Below are positions 17,703 to 26,642 of a stretch of DNA of 64,000 bases, one piece after another. Origin of the DNA: Cytobacillus depressus. Lineage in GTDB: Bacteria > Bacillota > Bacilli > Bacillales > Cytobacillaceae. Position 1 is the stretch's first letter; each line of letters begins with the position of its first letter. The position numbers and the translations under genes were made by a program. The stretch lies in the NCBI RefSeq assembly GCF_008923245.1, contig NZ_WBOS01000007.1, positions 101,617-165,616 on the forward strand, in the 5' to 3' direction. The notes below the pieces were generated by a model, which made no database searches, was not told where the DNA came from, and saw only the letters and a program-made list of their open reading frames with translations.

Positions 17703-19301
17703 ATGTATTGGTGTAAAGTTGCCCGCACAGAGATGGAGTTTGCTGAAATTGCCAAATTAAATTATGAAACCTTTGTTGAAGAGATTCCTCAGCATGAGCC
17801 TGATGAACATGGCTTTCGAGTAGATTCTTTTCACGATGAAAATAAATATATTATAGTTTTGAAAGATCAAGAGCTCGCAGGAATGATTGCGATCCGTGAT
17901 CAGCGTCCTTTTTCCTTGGACAAGAAAATCGGCCCTGTCGAGAAGCTACTTCCCGAATATGCATTGGAGGGAAAACTTTGCGAAATCCGCCTTCTTGCAG
18001 TAAGAAAAGAACATCGGAATGGCCGTGTATTTTTTATGCTTGTCGGGGCATTGTCTGACTATGCGTATAAGCAAGGCTATAGTGCCGCAGTTATTTCTGG
18101 TACGGTTCGGGAACAAAAGCTTTATAAGCAAATGGGATTTGAAGCATTTTCAGATGCGGTTGGTACAGAAGATGCACAGTTTATCCCTATGGCGCTAACT
18201 AGAAAGCAATTCGAACAATCCGTCGCTGCGAGACTCAAACAAAAGAGATTCTCTTTTTATCCAGGGCCTGTATTATTACATGACGAAATAAAGTCCGCAC
18301 TGACTGAAGAACCTGTTTCCCATCGATCGTATGATTTTTCACTTACTCTAGAAAAAGTAAAGAAAATGCTCGTTCACATGAGCCATACCAAATATGTACA
18401 TTTGTTAACTGGAAGTGGAACTCTAGCAAATGAAGCAATGATCGCTCAATTAAAATCCTTGCCCGGAAAAGGACTAGTCCTCATAAACGGGGCTTTCGGA
18501 GAAAGGTTATTAAATCAGGCAAATAGATGGGGACTATATTTTGATACTTTATGTAATGACTGGGGACAGCCGTTTGATGAAAAAAAAATCGCTGCTAAAC
18601 TAGCAGAAAATAATTATGAATGGCTATTAATGGCTCACGGTGAAACTTCGACTGGCATGTTAAATCCATTAAAAAATCTTCAACAGCTTTGCAAGGAGTA
18701 TCATGTTAAGCTTTGCGTCGATTGTGTCAGTTCCTTTGGTGCCTTGCCATTTTCACTTGCAAATGTGTACTTGGCAACAGGTGTCAGCGGAAAAGCTATA
18801 GGAACGATGAGCGGTCTTTCATTTGTTTTTTCAAACCATGAAATCAGGGAAAATCTATCCCTCCCCTCTTATCTTGATCTAGGATTATATGCAAAAGGAA
18901 ATATTCCATTTACATATTCATCACAGCTATTAAAAAGCTTGGAAAGTGCATTAAGTTTTTATAAGGATGGGAACCGCTACACATTACTGAAGAATCGATA
19001 TGAACTGCTTCTTACCGCTGAGAAAAATGGAGAAATGACCTTTTTAACCGAGCAAGGCTATCCAATGATTGTCACGTTAAAAGGAGAAGAGAATTCTTGG
19101 AACATGGCTGAGGATGCCGCTCTATCGGGATTTGATTTGCACTATAAAAGCGCTTATTTAACTGATAGAGATTGGATACAGATATCAATTATTCAGCCGA
19201 ATTTTGGAGAAGCATGGGTGAAGTTTCGGAAATGGTATTTGAATTATAATGAGTACCATAATAGGCAAATAATCAGTTGTAGAGTAGAAAACAGGAATTA
19301 G
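17703..19301 (+). CDS. GNAT acetyltransferase fused to class V aminotransferase
   Basis: 532 aa with two domains. Residues 1-165 are a GNAT fold (CEIRLLAVRKEHRNGRVFFML, then LYKQMGFEAF). Residues 180-515 are a fold-type I PLP aminotransferase of the alanine-glyoxylate/phosphonate group: FYPGPVLLH, LLTGSGTLANEA, AHGETSTG, VDCVSSFG, and the likely PLP lysine K364 in GVSGKAIG. Most relatives have only the aminotransferase part. GAGG lies 8 nt before the ATG. It stands alone, flanked by its own promoter region, and followed by a group II intron remnant. The combination suggests that one substrate is transaminated and acetylated; which one is unknown. Confidence 0.85.
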   Translation: MYWCKVARTEMEFAEIAKLNYETFVEEIPQHEPDEHGFRVDSFHDENKYIIVLKDQELAGMIAIRDQRPFSLDKKIGPVEKLLPEYALEGKLCEIRLLAVRKEHRNGRVFFMLVGALSDYAYKQGYSAAVISGTVREQKLYKQMGFEAFSDAVGTEDAQFIPMALTRKQFEQSVAARLKQKRFSFYPGPVLLHDEIKSALTEEPVSHRSYDFSLTLEKVKKMLVHMSHTKYVHLLTGSGTLANEAMIAQLKSLPGKGLVLINGAFGERLLNQANRWGLYFDTLCNDWGQPFDEKKIAAKLAENNYEWLLMAHGETSTGMLNPLKNLQQLCKEYHVKLCVDCVSSFGALPFSLANVYLATGVSGKAIGTMSGLSFVFSNHEIRENLSLPSYLDLGLYAKGNIPFTYSSQLLKSLESALSFYKDGNRYTLLKNRYELLLTAEKNGEMTFLTEQGYPMIVTLKGEENSWNMAEDAALSGFDLHYKSAYLTDRDWIQISIIQPNFGEAWVKFRKWYLNYNEYHNRQIISCRVENRN

Positions 19302-19311
19302 ATATGCCTTC

Positions 19312-19455
19312 TTGTCCTTTGGTTTCAGGTGTTCCACCTTACTAAGCCAGACAAGAGGGCAACTCCTTATCCTGCTTCCCCTCATTAAACCGTACGAGAG
19401 GTTTTCCCTCATACGGCTTTCCAACGTTCTTCTTTCTTTGGGTTTACGGTATAAA
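19312..19455 (-). mobile_element. Group II intron 3'-end remnant (domains V-VI)
   Basis: On the minus strand, 19420-19387 folds as a group II intron domain V hairpin (AAAGCCGTATGAGGG.. / ..CGTACGGTTT, 34 nt with the AGC catalytic triad), followed by a GAGGG/CCCTC domain VI-like stem. The segment is about 90% identical over domain V to the intron end at the right edge of the window (63952-63985). No reverse transcriptase or other intron domain lies upstream, so this is a dead 3' fragment. Its stems may now serve as the transcript end for the two convergent genes. Confidence 0.6.
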
Positions 19456-19498
19456 CTTTGTAACACACGAAAAAATGTATTTCTAATCTATTAGCCCG

Positions 19499-21088
19499 CT
19501 ATTCTGCTAGACTAGTATTCCATAAAACAATCCCTTCAAAGTAGCCGATGCCTTTTACAATATCTTGGTATGCTGATAATCTGTAGAAATCTCCTAGTTT
19601 AATATAGGAAAGGTATTCGCTCCAATTATATTCTTGTAATTCCGCCAATTTTGCTAATGCTACTTCCTGGGATTCGGCCTTACGGATCCCTTCCAGCAGA
19701 CTAATTAGTTTCTCATCTTCTGGCCAGCCCGGGCTATCCTTATCAAGTAATGTTGTTTGGGTCGGAGTGGAAACAGGAGCGTAACCATTGAACAAAACTT
19801 CCCATCCATTGGGTTCTCTAACTTTTTGGACTAATGTACCCCAATCTGTAATATCTAATTTTACGTTTACTCCGATCCTTTCCATTTGCTCTTTAAAGAT
19901 AACAGCTGGAGTATAGACAAAATTATAATCACGTGTTGCCAATACTCTAATTTCTTCACCATTATAGCCAGCTTCTTTTAATAGCGCTTTCGCCTTTTCT
20001 AAATCCTGTCCGTTATAAAATTCTTTCCCTGCATCCGTATTCCATTTAACCTGTTCTTTAAGCATGACACCGTTATCTAATCGGTAAAAATCTTTATTAA
20101 TAAAAGTCCCCGATAAAATTTCCTCTTTATTAATAGCATAATTGATGGCTTGTCGAAGTTTTGGATTTGTTACTATCCCTTCCTTTTTGTTAAAAACAAT
20201 ATTATGCGCCCCATACAGGTTAACTGAAGGTTCTAAGCCTGGTGTTTTTTCAATTTGGTTATAATTATCATAGGATAAACCATATGCATAATGGTATTCT
20301 CCTGTTATGAGTCCGGCTAACCTAATGGATTCATCAGTTACTACGTCGAAGTAAATATTATCAACTAACGCTTCTTTTTTTCCCGATAATCCATCTGAAG
20401 GCAGGTCAACTGGCACGTAATCATCAAACTTTTCCAATTGAATATATTGGTCTTGTTTCCATTCGACAAATCGGAATGGTCCTGTCCCTATTATTTCTGT
20501 TACAGGTCCGTTAGAAGCCGATTCAATCACTTCTTTTGGCATAATCGCAGCAAACTGGTTGGTTGCGGCAAAAACATCGAGCAGGCCAAAAGCAGATGAC
20601 TCAAGTTCAAATACAACAGTATATTCATCTTTTTCGGTAAAGATCCCAGCCCCAACTGCATTTGCAGCCCTAGGCGCGCTCTTCAGCCATCTTTCCATAG
20701 AAGCAATGACGTCTTCTGCCTTCATTTCTTTCCCATTATGGAACTTGACGCCTTTTCTTAAATGAAATGTGTAAGTCAGTTGGTCTTCACTTTGTTCATA
20801 AGATTCAGCAAGCATTGGAACTACTTCATAATTAGAATCGACAGTTAAAAGGGTCTCATATATATGTCTGGCAATTTCTTTTGTTGCGGTCGTGCTGACA
20901 GTATGCGTATCTAAAGTTGAAGGTTGGGCATCAATTGCTATTCGAAGGTCCCCGCCGCTATACGCATTTTCTTTAGGATCATTATTAACTCCTTTTACAT
21001 CTTTATGTATTGCCGTCGATTCAGAATTGCATGCTGCCAATAGCAGAATTAGGATTAAAATTATTGATTTGTTTAACGTTTTCAACAT
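19499..21088 (-). CDS. Family-5 solute-binding lipoprotein
   Basis: About 529 aa. MLKTLNKSIILILILLLAAC gives a signal peptide and lipobox (LAAC). The SBP_bac_5 features include PMLAESYEQSEDQLTYTFHL, RKGVKFHNGKEM, IIGTGPFRFVEW and LRQAINYAINKEEIL. The start at 21088 follows AGGGGG closely. It sits 42 bp after the M20 gene, with no permease or ATPase genes in the cluster, so it must use another system's membrane subunits (an orphan binding protein). Likely an amide- or peptide-like ligand that the neighbouring M20 enzyme hydrolyses (inference). Confidence 0.88.
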   Translation of the reverse strand: MLKTLNKSIILILILLLAACNSESTAIHKDVKGVNNDPKENAYSGGDLRIAIDAQPSTLDTHTVSTTATKEIARHIYETLLTVDSNYEVVPMLAESYEQSEDQLTYTFHLRKGVKFHNGKEMKAEDVIASMERWLKSAPRAANAVGAGIFTEKDEYTVVFELESSAFGLLDVFAATNQFAAIMPKEVIESASNGPVTEIIGTGPFRFVEWKQDQYIQLEKFDDYVPVDLPSDGLSGKKEALVDNIYFDVVTDESIRLAGLITGEYHYAYGLSYDNYNQIEKTPGLEPSVNLYGAHNIVFNKKEGIVTNPKLRQAINYAINKEEILSGTFINKDFYRLDNGVMLKEQVKWNTDAGKEFYNGQDLEKAKALLKEAGYNGEEIRVLATRDYNFVYTPAVIFKEQMERIGVNVKLDITDWGTLVQKVREPNGWEVLFNGYAPVSTPTQTTLLDKDSPGWPEDEKLISLLEGIRKAESQEVALAKLAELQEYNWSEYLSYIKLGDFYRLSAYQDIVKGIGYFEGIVLWNTSLAE

Positions 21089-21130
21089 AATCCCCCTCGC
21101 ATCCTTTTGTTTCACATTTTTTAAGCTGGG

Positions 21131-22408
21131 TTAATTCTTCAACTCTTTCAAGTTTTTTGTTTCTGGTTGGAAATTAATTGTCACATCGCTACCCAAAAAT
21201 TCAAATGTATATTGCAACGTTGCCGCCACACCTAGCTTTAAAACATCCTCATCCATATCAAATTTAGGATTATGATGTTCCGCACCTGTTCCTTTCTCTT
21301 CGTTTTGAATCCCTACAAATGAAAATACGCCAGGGAAATATTTTTGATAATAACTGAAAGGTTCTGATGCCATCCATGCTGGATATGGATACACGGCCTG
21401 TTCTCCGATTGAGTTTTTCACTGCACTTAAAGCAATTGCGGCACAGTCCTCTTGATTGTAAACGCATAAATCCCTTGCTTTTGGTTCATTAATATATTCA
21501 TACGTGCAATGATGCAGTTCACAAGTTTTCTCTAAAATCCTTTTAAATTCTTGCTCAGCCTTTACCCCTTGATCATATTGTAAATATCTAACCGTTCCAC
21601 TAAATTGCAACGTATCTGGAATTACATTTGCAGCGGATCCCGCATAAATGCTTCCAATTGAGTACGTAATCGCTTTAAACGGATCTAATGCATTCAATCT
21701 CATCATTTTTAAATGGTTATAAAAATCAGTAAAACAATCTAATGGTGAATGCGTTAAATCTGGGCGTGACCCATGACCGCCTATCCCTTTTAAAATAATG
21801 TTAAAAGCGAATGCACTTGACATTCTTGGACCCGGGTCTACGGAAATTTTTCCAGATGGGATATCTGATTTTAGATGTATCCCCCAAACACCATCTGCTC
21901 CTATTTCTATAAGCCTTTGTAAAATGCCGATAATGCCTCCTCCGATTTCTTCTGCTTGCTCAAAAGCTAGGATTACTTTTCCTTTTATTTTGTTTCGATT
22001 TTGGGATAAAATTTTCGCAGTTCCAAGTAGCATCGCAGTGTGGCCGTCATGACCACACGTATGGGAGACCCCATCATATTTCGAAACTACTTGCTTAACA
22101 TCTTTAAGATTTGTTTCATCTTCCTGCATAGGCAGAGCGTCTAGGTCTGCCCGCAAAATTAATGACTTCCCTTGTTCTTCCCCCTCTATGATGCCGATAA
22201 CTCCTCCATTCGGAACGATTTCATATGCCACTCCCATTTTTCTCAATTCTTCTGTTACAACTTTTATAGTGCGTTTTTCTTGCAAGCCTACCTCAGGATG
22301 CATGTGAAAGTCTCTCCTTAGGCTAATAACATATTGTTCTACTTGTTTAGCGGACTCTAGCGAATCTATTAAAAAGGAACTGCATTGAACTGAATCTGTT
22401 GTTTTCAT
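21131..22408 (-). CDS. M20-family metallo-amidohydrolase (full length)
   Basis: 425 aa. All M20D landmarks are present: MHPEVGLQE, RADLDALPMQ, HTCGHDGHTAML (metal ligands), EQAEEIGGG (catalytic Glu pair), GVWGIHLKSDIPSG (metal His), the RPDLTHSP lid region, ASEPFSYYQKYFPG, and AEHHNPKFDMDE (metal His). The family cleaves N-acyl amino acids, indole-acetyl amino acids or small dipeptides. GAGGTGAT precedes the ATG. It is cotranscribed with the binding-protein gene downstream, and possibly with DUF169 upstream, beside a divergent LysR regulator. A fragment of a near-identical paralogue lies at 24.6 kb. Confidence 0.9.
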   Translation of the reverse strand: MKTTDSVQCSSFLIDSLESAKQVEQYVISLRRDFHMHPEVGLQEKRTIKVVTEELRKMGVAYEIVPNGGVIGIIEGEEQGKSLILRADLDALPMQEDETNLKDVKQVVSKYDGVSHTCGHDGHTAMLLGTAKILSQNRNKIKGKVILAFEQAEEIGGGIIGILQRLIEIGADGVWGIHLKSDIPSGKISVDPGPRMSSAFAFNIILKGIGGHGSRPDLTHSPLDCFTDFYNHLKMMRLNALDPFKAITYSIGSIYAGSAANVIPDTLQFSGTVRYLQYDQGVKAEQEFKRILEKTCELHHCTYEYINEPKARDLCVYNQEDCAAIALSAVKNSIGEQAVYPYPAWMASEPFSYYQKYFPGVFSFVGIQNEEKGTGAEHHNPKFDMDEDVLKLGVAATLQYTFEFLGSDVTINFQPETKNLKELKN

Positions 22409-22426
22409 AAACTATCACCTCGGTTA

Positions 22427-22650
22427 TTAATTAATATATTGAATCATATTTTTACTTATTTCTTGCTTGGCAATTTTACCAACCGTCGTTTTTGGTATTT
22501 TTTTTTCAATGATAAACTTTTTGGTTGTTTATAACCGGCAAGACCACTCTCGCAATATTCTCTTAATCTATCAATATCAAGATCAACATCATCTTTCGGT
22601 ACAATGAACGCATATCCGGTCTGACCCCATGTCTCGTCCGGTACTTCAAT
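22427..22650 (-). pseudogene. C-terminal remnant of an AMP-forming acyl-CoA synthetase/ligase
   Basis: The minus strand encodes IEVPDETWGQTGYAFIVPKD, then a region ending GLAGYKQPK, and after a one-base frameshift in the A-run (22518-22522) FIIEKKIPKTTVGKIAKQEI. This is the typical end of acyl-CoA ligases (GYKxPKxxxxxxxxPxTxxGKIxK), including the catalytic Lys. No upstream part exists; it abuts the DUF169 stop. It marks a lost ligase gene between DUF169 and M20. Confidence 0.7.
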
Positions 22651-22653
22651 ATC

Positions 22654-23439
22654 TTACCTGCTTTTTTTACCATAACTAACTTGAAGACCAGCTGTAACGT
22701 CCATTTGAATGCCATATTGAGGAATGGGATAACGCAATCCGTTTCGACTTAAATGTTCTAATCCGTCTAAGGCTTTTAATAAGTCTTCTGGAGGTAATGC
22801 CATTAACATTTCTTCATCCAACACCCCGCCATACCTTCGCTCCGCAAAACAGGGAATGGATAAGCTTGGTTTTCTAGTAGCAAGGGCACGTCCCCATGAG
22901 TCTGCACATGACGATTCGCCAACTACACTCCATTCAAATTTTTCATAGTTTTTCCACTGTAATCCGTTAATAAAAAGAATCATTTGGCCAGGGGTCCCAT
23001 ATAGTAAACAAATATCCGGGTCTGCTAATCTATTAGAGGTGAGCGGAGAAACGGCCATAGCTTCATATTTTCCATATGGAACGACCGTCATAGCTTGTTG
23101 GTGAGCAGAAGAATCTTGTTGATTTTCAAACCAAACCCCTTCCATTTCCTTTCCTGAAAGCCATTCTTCGTTTCTTGGATGTAATCCCAAGACAACTTGA
23201 CACTGTGGGCCTACAAGATCTTCTGCCGTTATTCCAACTGTCCATCCTAATCGTGCTGCTTGTGCGACAATTTGATCGGTCGTGTGAATGTTTTTTGGAC
23301 GGCGAATTTTTGGTATTGATTCCATATCTTCTTTCTTCTCAAACATCTTCATCCCGATAGGAATTGTTTTAAATTTTAAGTATTGATAAAGTCTATTTAC
23401 AATTTCTGACCAATCGTAAACCTTTTCTACCTTTGCCAT
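22654..23439 (-). CDS. DUF169-family protein
   Basis: 261 aa matching the DUF169 family by its PIGMKMFE start, the region around CQVVLGLHP, VVPYGKYEAMAVSPL, and VVGESSCADSWGRAL. The biochemical role of the family is unknown; it often sits near amidohydrolases or ligases, and a conserved Cys is seen in SSCADS. No membrane span or signal. It is the first gene of the cluster divergent from a LysR regulator, so it is probably controlled by it. Confidence 0.75.
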   Translation of the reverse strand: MAKVEKVYDWSEIVNRLYQYLKFKTIPIGMKMFEKKEDMESIPKIRRPKNIHTTDQIVAQAARLGWTVGITAEDLVGPQCQVVLGLHPRNEEWLSGKEMEGVWFENQQDSSAHQQAMTVVPYGKYEAMAVSPLTSNRLADPDICLLYGTPGQMILFINGLQWKNYEKFEWSVVGESSCADSWGRALATRKPSLSIPCFAERRYGGVLDEEMLMALPPEDLLKALDGLEHLSRNGLRYPIPQYGIQMDVTAGLQVSYGKKSR

Positions 23440-23542
23440 TTTTATACCTCATTTCTACCATTAGATTTCATTAGCTTTTAACTATTTTCTAAATTTACTA
23501 AATATTCATTTTTATTTAATCATGTTAGCTGATATAATGTAA

Positions 23543-23561
23543 AATATCAATATTCAATATT
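23543..23561. promoter_or_regulatory. Candidate LysR-type operator (AATAT-N9-ATATT)
   Basis: A perfect 5-bp-arm palindrome, AATATCAATATTCAATATT, lies in the 150-bp region between the divergent DUF169 and LysR genes, about 33 bp from the LysR start. It fits the loose T-N11-A rule for LysR boxes. The AT-rich background makes chance occurrence possible. Confidence 0.4.
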
Positions 23562-23593
23562 TATATAAATTTTGCCTATGGATGGTGAACAAA

Positions 23594-24475
23594 TTGCGAA
23601 TAGAGCAACTGATGTATGTTGTTGAAATCGCTAGAACGGGGTCAATCTCTGCAGCTGCTGAACGTCTGCATGTATCGCAACCAAGTATTAGTCAAGGAAT
23701 TTCATCATTAGAAGTAGAATTAGGGATAAAACTGTTTATACGTTCAAAAGTTGGTGCCTTACCAACTGAATCTGGAAAATCAGTCATTTTTAAAGCACAA
23801 GAAATCCTAAACAAAGTAGAAGAATTACAAGAAATAGCAAATACTGAATATTCACTTTTAAAGGGGCGTTTATCAATCGCAGCTATTGCCGGCATTAGTA
23901 CGAGTATATTGCCCAAAACTTTAGTTTCATTTAAGAAGAAGTATCCTGGTATTGAACTTGAAATTATCGAGGAAGATTCTCACATCATTAGACAACTTGT
24001 AAATGATGGAAAAACTGACATTGGTTTAATAGGTGGAGAGTATAACGATTCGAATCTTGTTTGCGGCAAGCTTTTTCGTACTGTAGCTATAGCATGCGTT
24101 GGAAAACATTCAATTTTTGCTAAGAGAGAGGCTATTTCAATAAAAGAGGTCATTAACCATCCTGTCATTTGTTCATCAGAAGCTCTTAAAAATATTTTAA
24201 ATAAACACGGAAATCCAAACTATTTAATCAAATCAAAGAACTTAGAGGCAGCCAAGCATATCATTGCCCAAGGCATAGCCATTGGCTTTTATACTGAAAT
24301 GTCTTTAAAAGTAGACCCCTACGTCCAAACTGGTGATATCATACCATTAGAAATTTCGGATGAGACAATAGCGGTTGATTATTCTTTCATTCAATTAAAA
24401 ACGCATCGCTCCACTGCAAGTCAGGAATTTTTAAAAGAGTTAAAGGAACAAATAATTTTGTTTCAAATGATATAA
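23594..24475 (+). CDS. LysR-family transcriptional regulator
   Basis: About 293 aa. The winged helix-turn-helix at residues 5-60 reads IEQLMYVVEIARTGSISAAA, then AERLHVSQPSISQGI; the periplasmic-binding-like effector domain follows. In-frame ATG 23582, GTG 23585 and TTG 23594 compete. I prefer the TTG because it gives the usual MRIEQL start and has a GGTG element just upstream; confidence in this start is modest. Divergent from the DUF169-M20-binding protein cluster, it is the likely regulator. A strong terminator follows. Confidence 0.88.
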   Translation: MRIEQLMYVVEIARTGSISAAAERLHVSQPSISQGISSLEVELGIKLFIRSKVGALPTESGKSVIFKAQEILNKVEELQEIANTEYSLLKGRLSIAAIAGISTSILPKTLVSFKKKYPGIELEIIEEDSHIIRQLVNDGKTDIGLIGGEYNDSNLVCGKLFRTVAIACVGKHSIFAKREAISIKEVINHPVICSSEALKNILNKHGNPNYLIKSKNLEAAKHIIAQGIAIGFYTEMSLKVDPYVQTGDIIPLEISDETIAVDYSFIQLKTHRSTASQEFLKELKEQIILFQMI

Positions 24476-24491
24476 TCAACTATTTTAGTAC

Positions 24492-24526
24492 GCCCCCATA
24501 ATAAAAATAAATTATGGGGGCTTTTT
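24492..24526 (+). terminator. Rho-independent terminator of the LysR gene
   Basis: GCCCCCATAAT and ATTATGGGGGC form an 11-bp stem followed by TTTTTATTT. Confidence 0.9.
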
Positions 24527-24598
24527 ATTTCACGCTTCTCATTATCATCTTCGTATTTCTAAATTTTTTTATTCAACTAATTGGTTTGCTGTAATAGT

Positions 24599-24949
24599 CT
24601 AGAAGTTCATTAGCTTTCTCAACTCTTTTTCTTCAGGTGAAAAATCAATTTCATTTTCGTAGCTCAAAAAATCCAATGTATATTGTATGGTTGCAGCAAC
24701 TCCTAGCTTTAATACATCTTCAGCAATATCAAATCTAGGATTATGATGTTCCGCTCCCGTCCCCTTTTTCTTATTTTCAATCCCTACAAATGCAAATACA
24801 CCAGGAAAATACTTCTGATAATAATTAAATGGTTCTGATGCCATCCACGCTGGATAAGTATAACGGTAATATCGAAATCTCAATGAAGCAAATGTTTTTG
24901 GAACCTTCCTATCGTATCTTCTTCTAGATTGCTCAATCTCCGTTGGCAT
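24599..24949 (-). pseudogene. Chimeric ORF: head of an MFS gene joined to tail of an M20 gene
   Basis: 116 codons. Residues 1-30 (ending KVPKTFASLRFRYYRY) copy the first residues of the MFS transporter at 27.9 kb (KIPKTFASLGFKYYRY) and its upstream untranslated frame. From residue 31 the sequence is the last 85 residues of an M20 enzyme (TYPAWMASEPFNYYQKYFPG ... AEHHNPRFDIAEDVLKLG), about 85% identical to the intact M20 at 21.1 kb. The join near 24858 is in frame. No transporter or hydrolase activity can remain. It begins directly at the stop of the amino acid permease, so it looks like a deletion product between two paralogous operons. Confidence 0.75.
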
Positions 24950-26365
24950 TTAAGCTGAATGATCTTCTATGACTGATGCATTTACTTTCTTTTTCGCAAT
25001 AAAAACTTTATAACATATAAACAGGACCAGCGTCCAAATCGGCATGACAATAAGAGGTATTCGGGTTTTTTCGTCAAAGGCCATGGCAATCACAACTATT
25101 GCTAAAATTAAAAGGGAAAAATAACTTGAATATGGCCAAAACGGCATTTTGTATTTTAGATCTTTGACTTCGTTATTACTTATTTTTATCTTTCTGAATT
25201 TTAATTGACTTAACAAGATTAATACCCATACCAAAATAAGTGTACCCGTTACAATTGAAGCGAAATAAACAAAAGCTGTAGCCGGCATAATGTAGTTCAC
25301 CACAACACCGAACAACTGAACTCCCAGTACTAAAATTATGATGAGCCATGGAATCCCATTTTTGGAGACCTTCGTCATAAAATTAGGACCGTTCCCTGTA
25401 ACACACATTCTATAAATTTTGCGGCTGTAGGTATAGACAGATGAGTTCATCGCTGATATTACAGCGGTTATGACGACAAAATTAAGAATATGAGCTGCCG
25501 CTGGAATGCCGATCATGTCGAATACCTGGACAAAGGGACTCCCCTCCTGCCCGATTTTATTCCACGGGTTGAGGGCTATTAGGACAACAACAGCTCCGAC
25601 GTAAAAGATTGCAATTCGCCAGAAAACACCTGTAATCGCCGAAGATATGGTTTTTTCCGGGTTTTCGGCTTCACCGGCTGCTACAGCAACATTGTCAGTG
25701 CCCCCATAGGCGAAGGCTACCATTACAAACGCCAGAATAAAACCGGATATGCCATTCGGGAAAAAGCCGCCGTGATTGACAAGATTGCCGAATCCGACAG
25801 GGTCGCCATGATTACCAATCCCAAACAAAATAGGAAGCAATCCCAATATAATCAAAAGAATGATAGCTGTGGCTTTTATTCCCGCAATCCAATATTCCAT
25901 CTCTCCATAAAGCTTTACTGCAACAATATTTACAATAAAAATCAGAGCTACGACACATGCCGCACTTACCCAGATTGGTACATTGGGAAACCAGAACTGG
26001 ACATACCGTCCCAGGGCGTTGTAGGTAGCCGCACTGCCGGCAGCACCCCCTAAAAGAGTAGTCCAACCAATTAGAAATGCCCAGAATGGATGAAGATAAC
26101 GGTCTGCAAGAGATACTGGGCCTCCGGATACAGGTTCCTCTACGGTGACTTCACCTATCGCACGGCAAATAAAATAAATTGCTATTCCAACTATTATATA
26201 GGCCAGAATACTCGATGGACCAGCTGCTGTGATAGCTCCTGCGGATCCATAAAACAAGCCCGTCCCTATTGCACCTCCAATAGCAATCATTCGCAAATGA
26301 CGCGTTTTTAGACCTCTTTTCAGTCCTTCCTTTTCAAGGGCTTTTACATTTGTTTTTTGATCCAT
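24950..26365 (-). CDS. Amino acid permease, APC superfamily
   Basis: 471 aa with 12 predicted spans. The conserved first helix reads MIAIGGAIGTGLFYGSAGAI (amino acid transporter signature), and the PEKTISSAITGVFWRIAIFY segment is typical of the AAT family (GabP/RocE/AnsP-like). Substrate not readable; it could be a basic, aromatic or branched amino acid. AGGAGG lies close to the ATG. The stop codon at 24950 overlaps a copied fragment of another operon; the last residues (EDHSA) may therefore not be original. Confidence 0.88.
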   Translation of the reverse strand: MDQKTNVKALEKEGLKRGLKTRHLRMIAIGGAIGTGLFYGSAGAITAAGPSSILAYIIVGIAIYFICRAIGEVTVEEPVSGGPVSLADRYLHPFWAFLIGWTTLLGGAAGSAATYNALGRYVQFWFPNVPIWVSAACVVALIFIVNIVAVKLYGEMEYWIAGIKATAIILLIILGLLPILFGIGNHGDPVGFGNLVNHGGFFPNGISGFILAFVMVAFAYGGTDNVAVAAGEAENPEKTISSAITGVFWRIAIFYVGAVVVLIALNPWNKIGQEGSPFVQVFDMIGIPAAAHILNFVVITAVISAMNSSVYTYSRKIYRMCVTGNGPNFMTKVSKNGIPWLIIILVLGVQLFGVVVNYIMPATAFVYFASIVTGTLILVWVLILLSQLKFRKIKISNNEVKDLKYKMPFWPYSSYFSLLILAIVVIAMAFDEKTRIPLIVMPIWTLVLFICYKVFIAKKKVNASVIEDHSA

Positions 26366-26413
26366 ATTTAACCTCCTAAATATGTGTTTTAATTAATCTA
26401 ACCACAATATAAG

Positions 26414-26584
26414 CTAGTGACAAAAATGGCCATGTAAAAGGAATTCATTGTCAAAAATATTTTTTTCGCCATTTGGTGTTTGCTCATTTTTTGAAGTTTT
26501 CTCTGAACTTGAACAACCTGATACTAAAAGTAGTACAGCTGTAAGCAGAATTAGAAATTTCATTTTACTGAATATTAATCCCAA
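26414..26584 (-). CDS. Small lipoprotein or 5' fragment of a lipoprotein gene
   Basis: About 56 aa. MGLIFSKMKFLILLTAVLLL then VSGC give a signal peptide and lipobox, followed by a low-complexity linker (SSSEKTSKNEQTPNGEKN) and an abrupt end (FDNEFLLHGHFCH). GGGGGAG is well placed before a TTG at 26584. Signal peptide plus linker with no folded domain suggests the beginning of a truncated binding-protein gene, in a region with other truncated genes, but a genuine tiny lipoprotein cannot be excluded. Confidence 0.45.
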   Translation of the reverse strand: MGLIFSKMKFLILLTAVLLLVSGCSSSEKTSKNEQTPNGEKNIFDNEFLLHGHFCH

Positions 26585-26642
26585 TGAAATCTCCCCCAAT
26601 TTCTATCAAAAACGGTTTATTTGAAAATGAGAAATTAGCTCT

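Noticed and set aside
19185..19466. 93-codon ORF over the domain V element
   Set aside because: The region is a structured RNA relic; the ORF has no family similarity and overlaps the end of the fusion gene.
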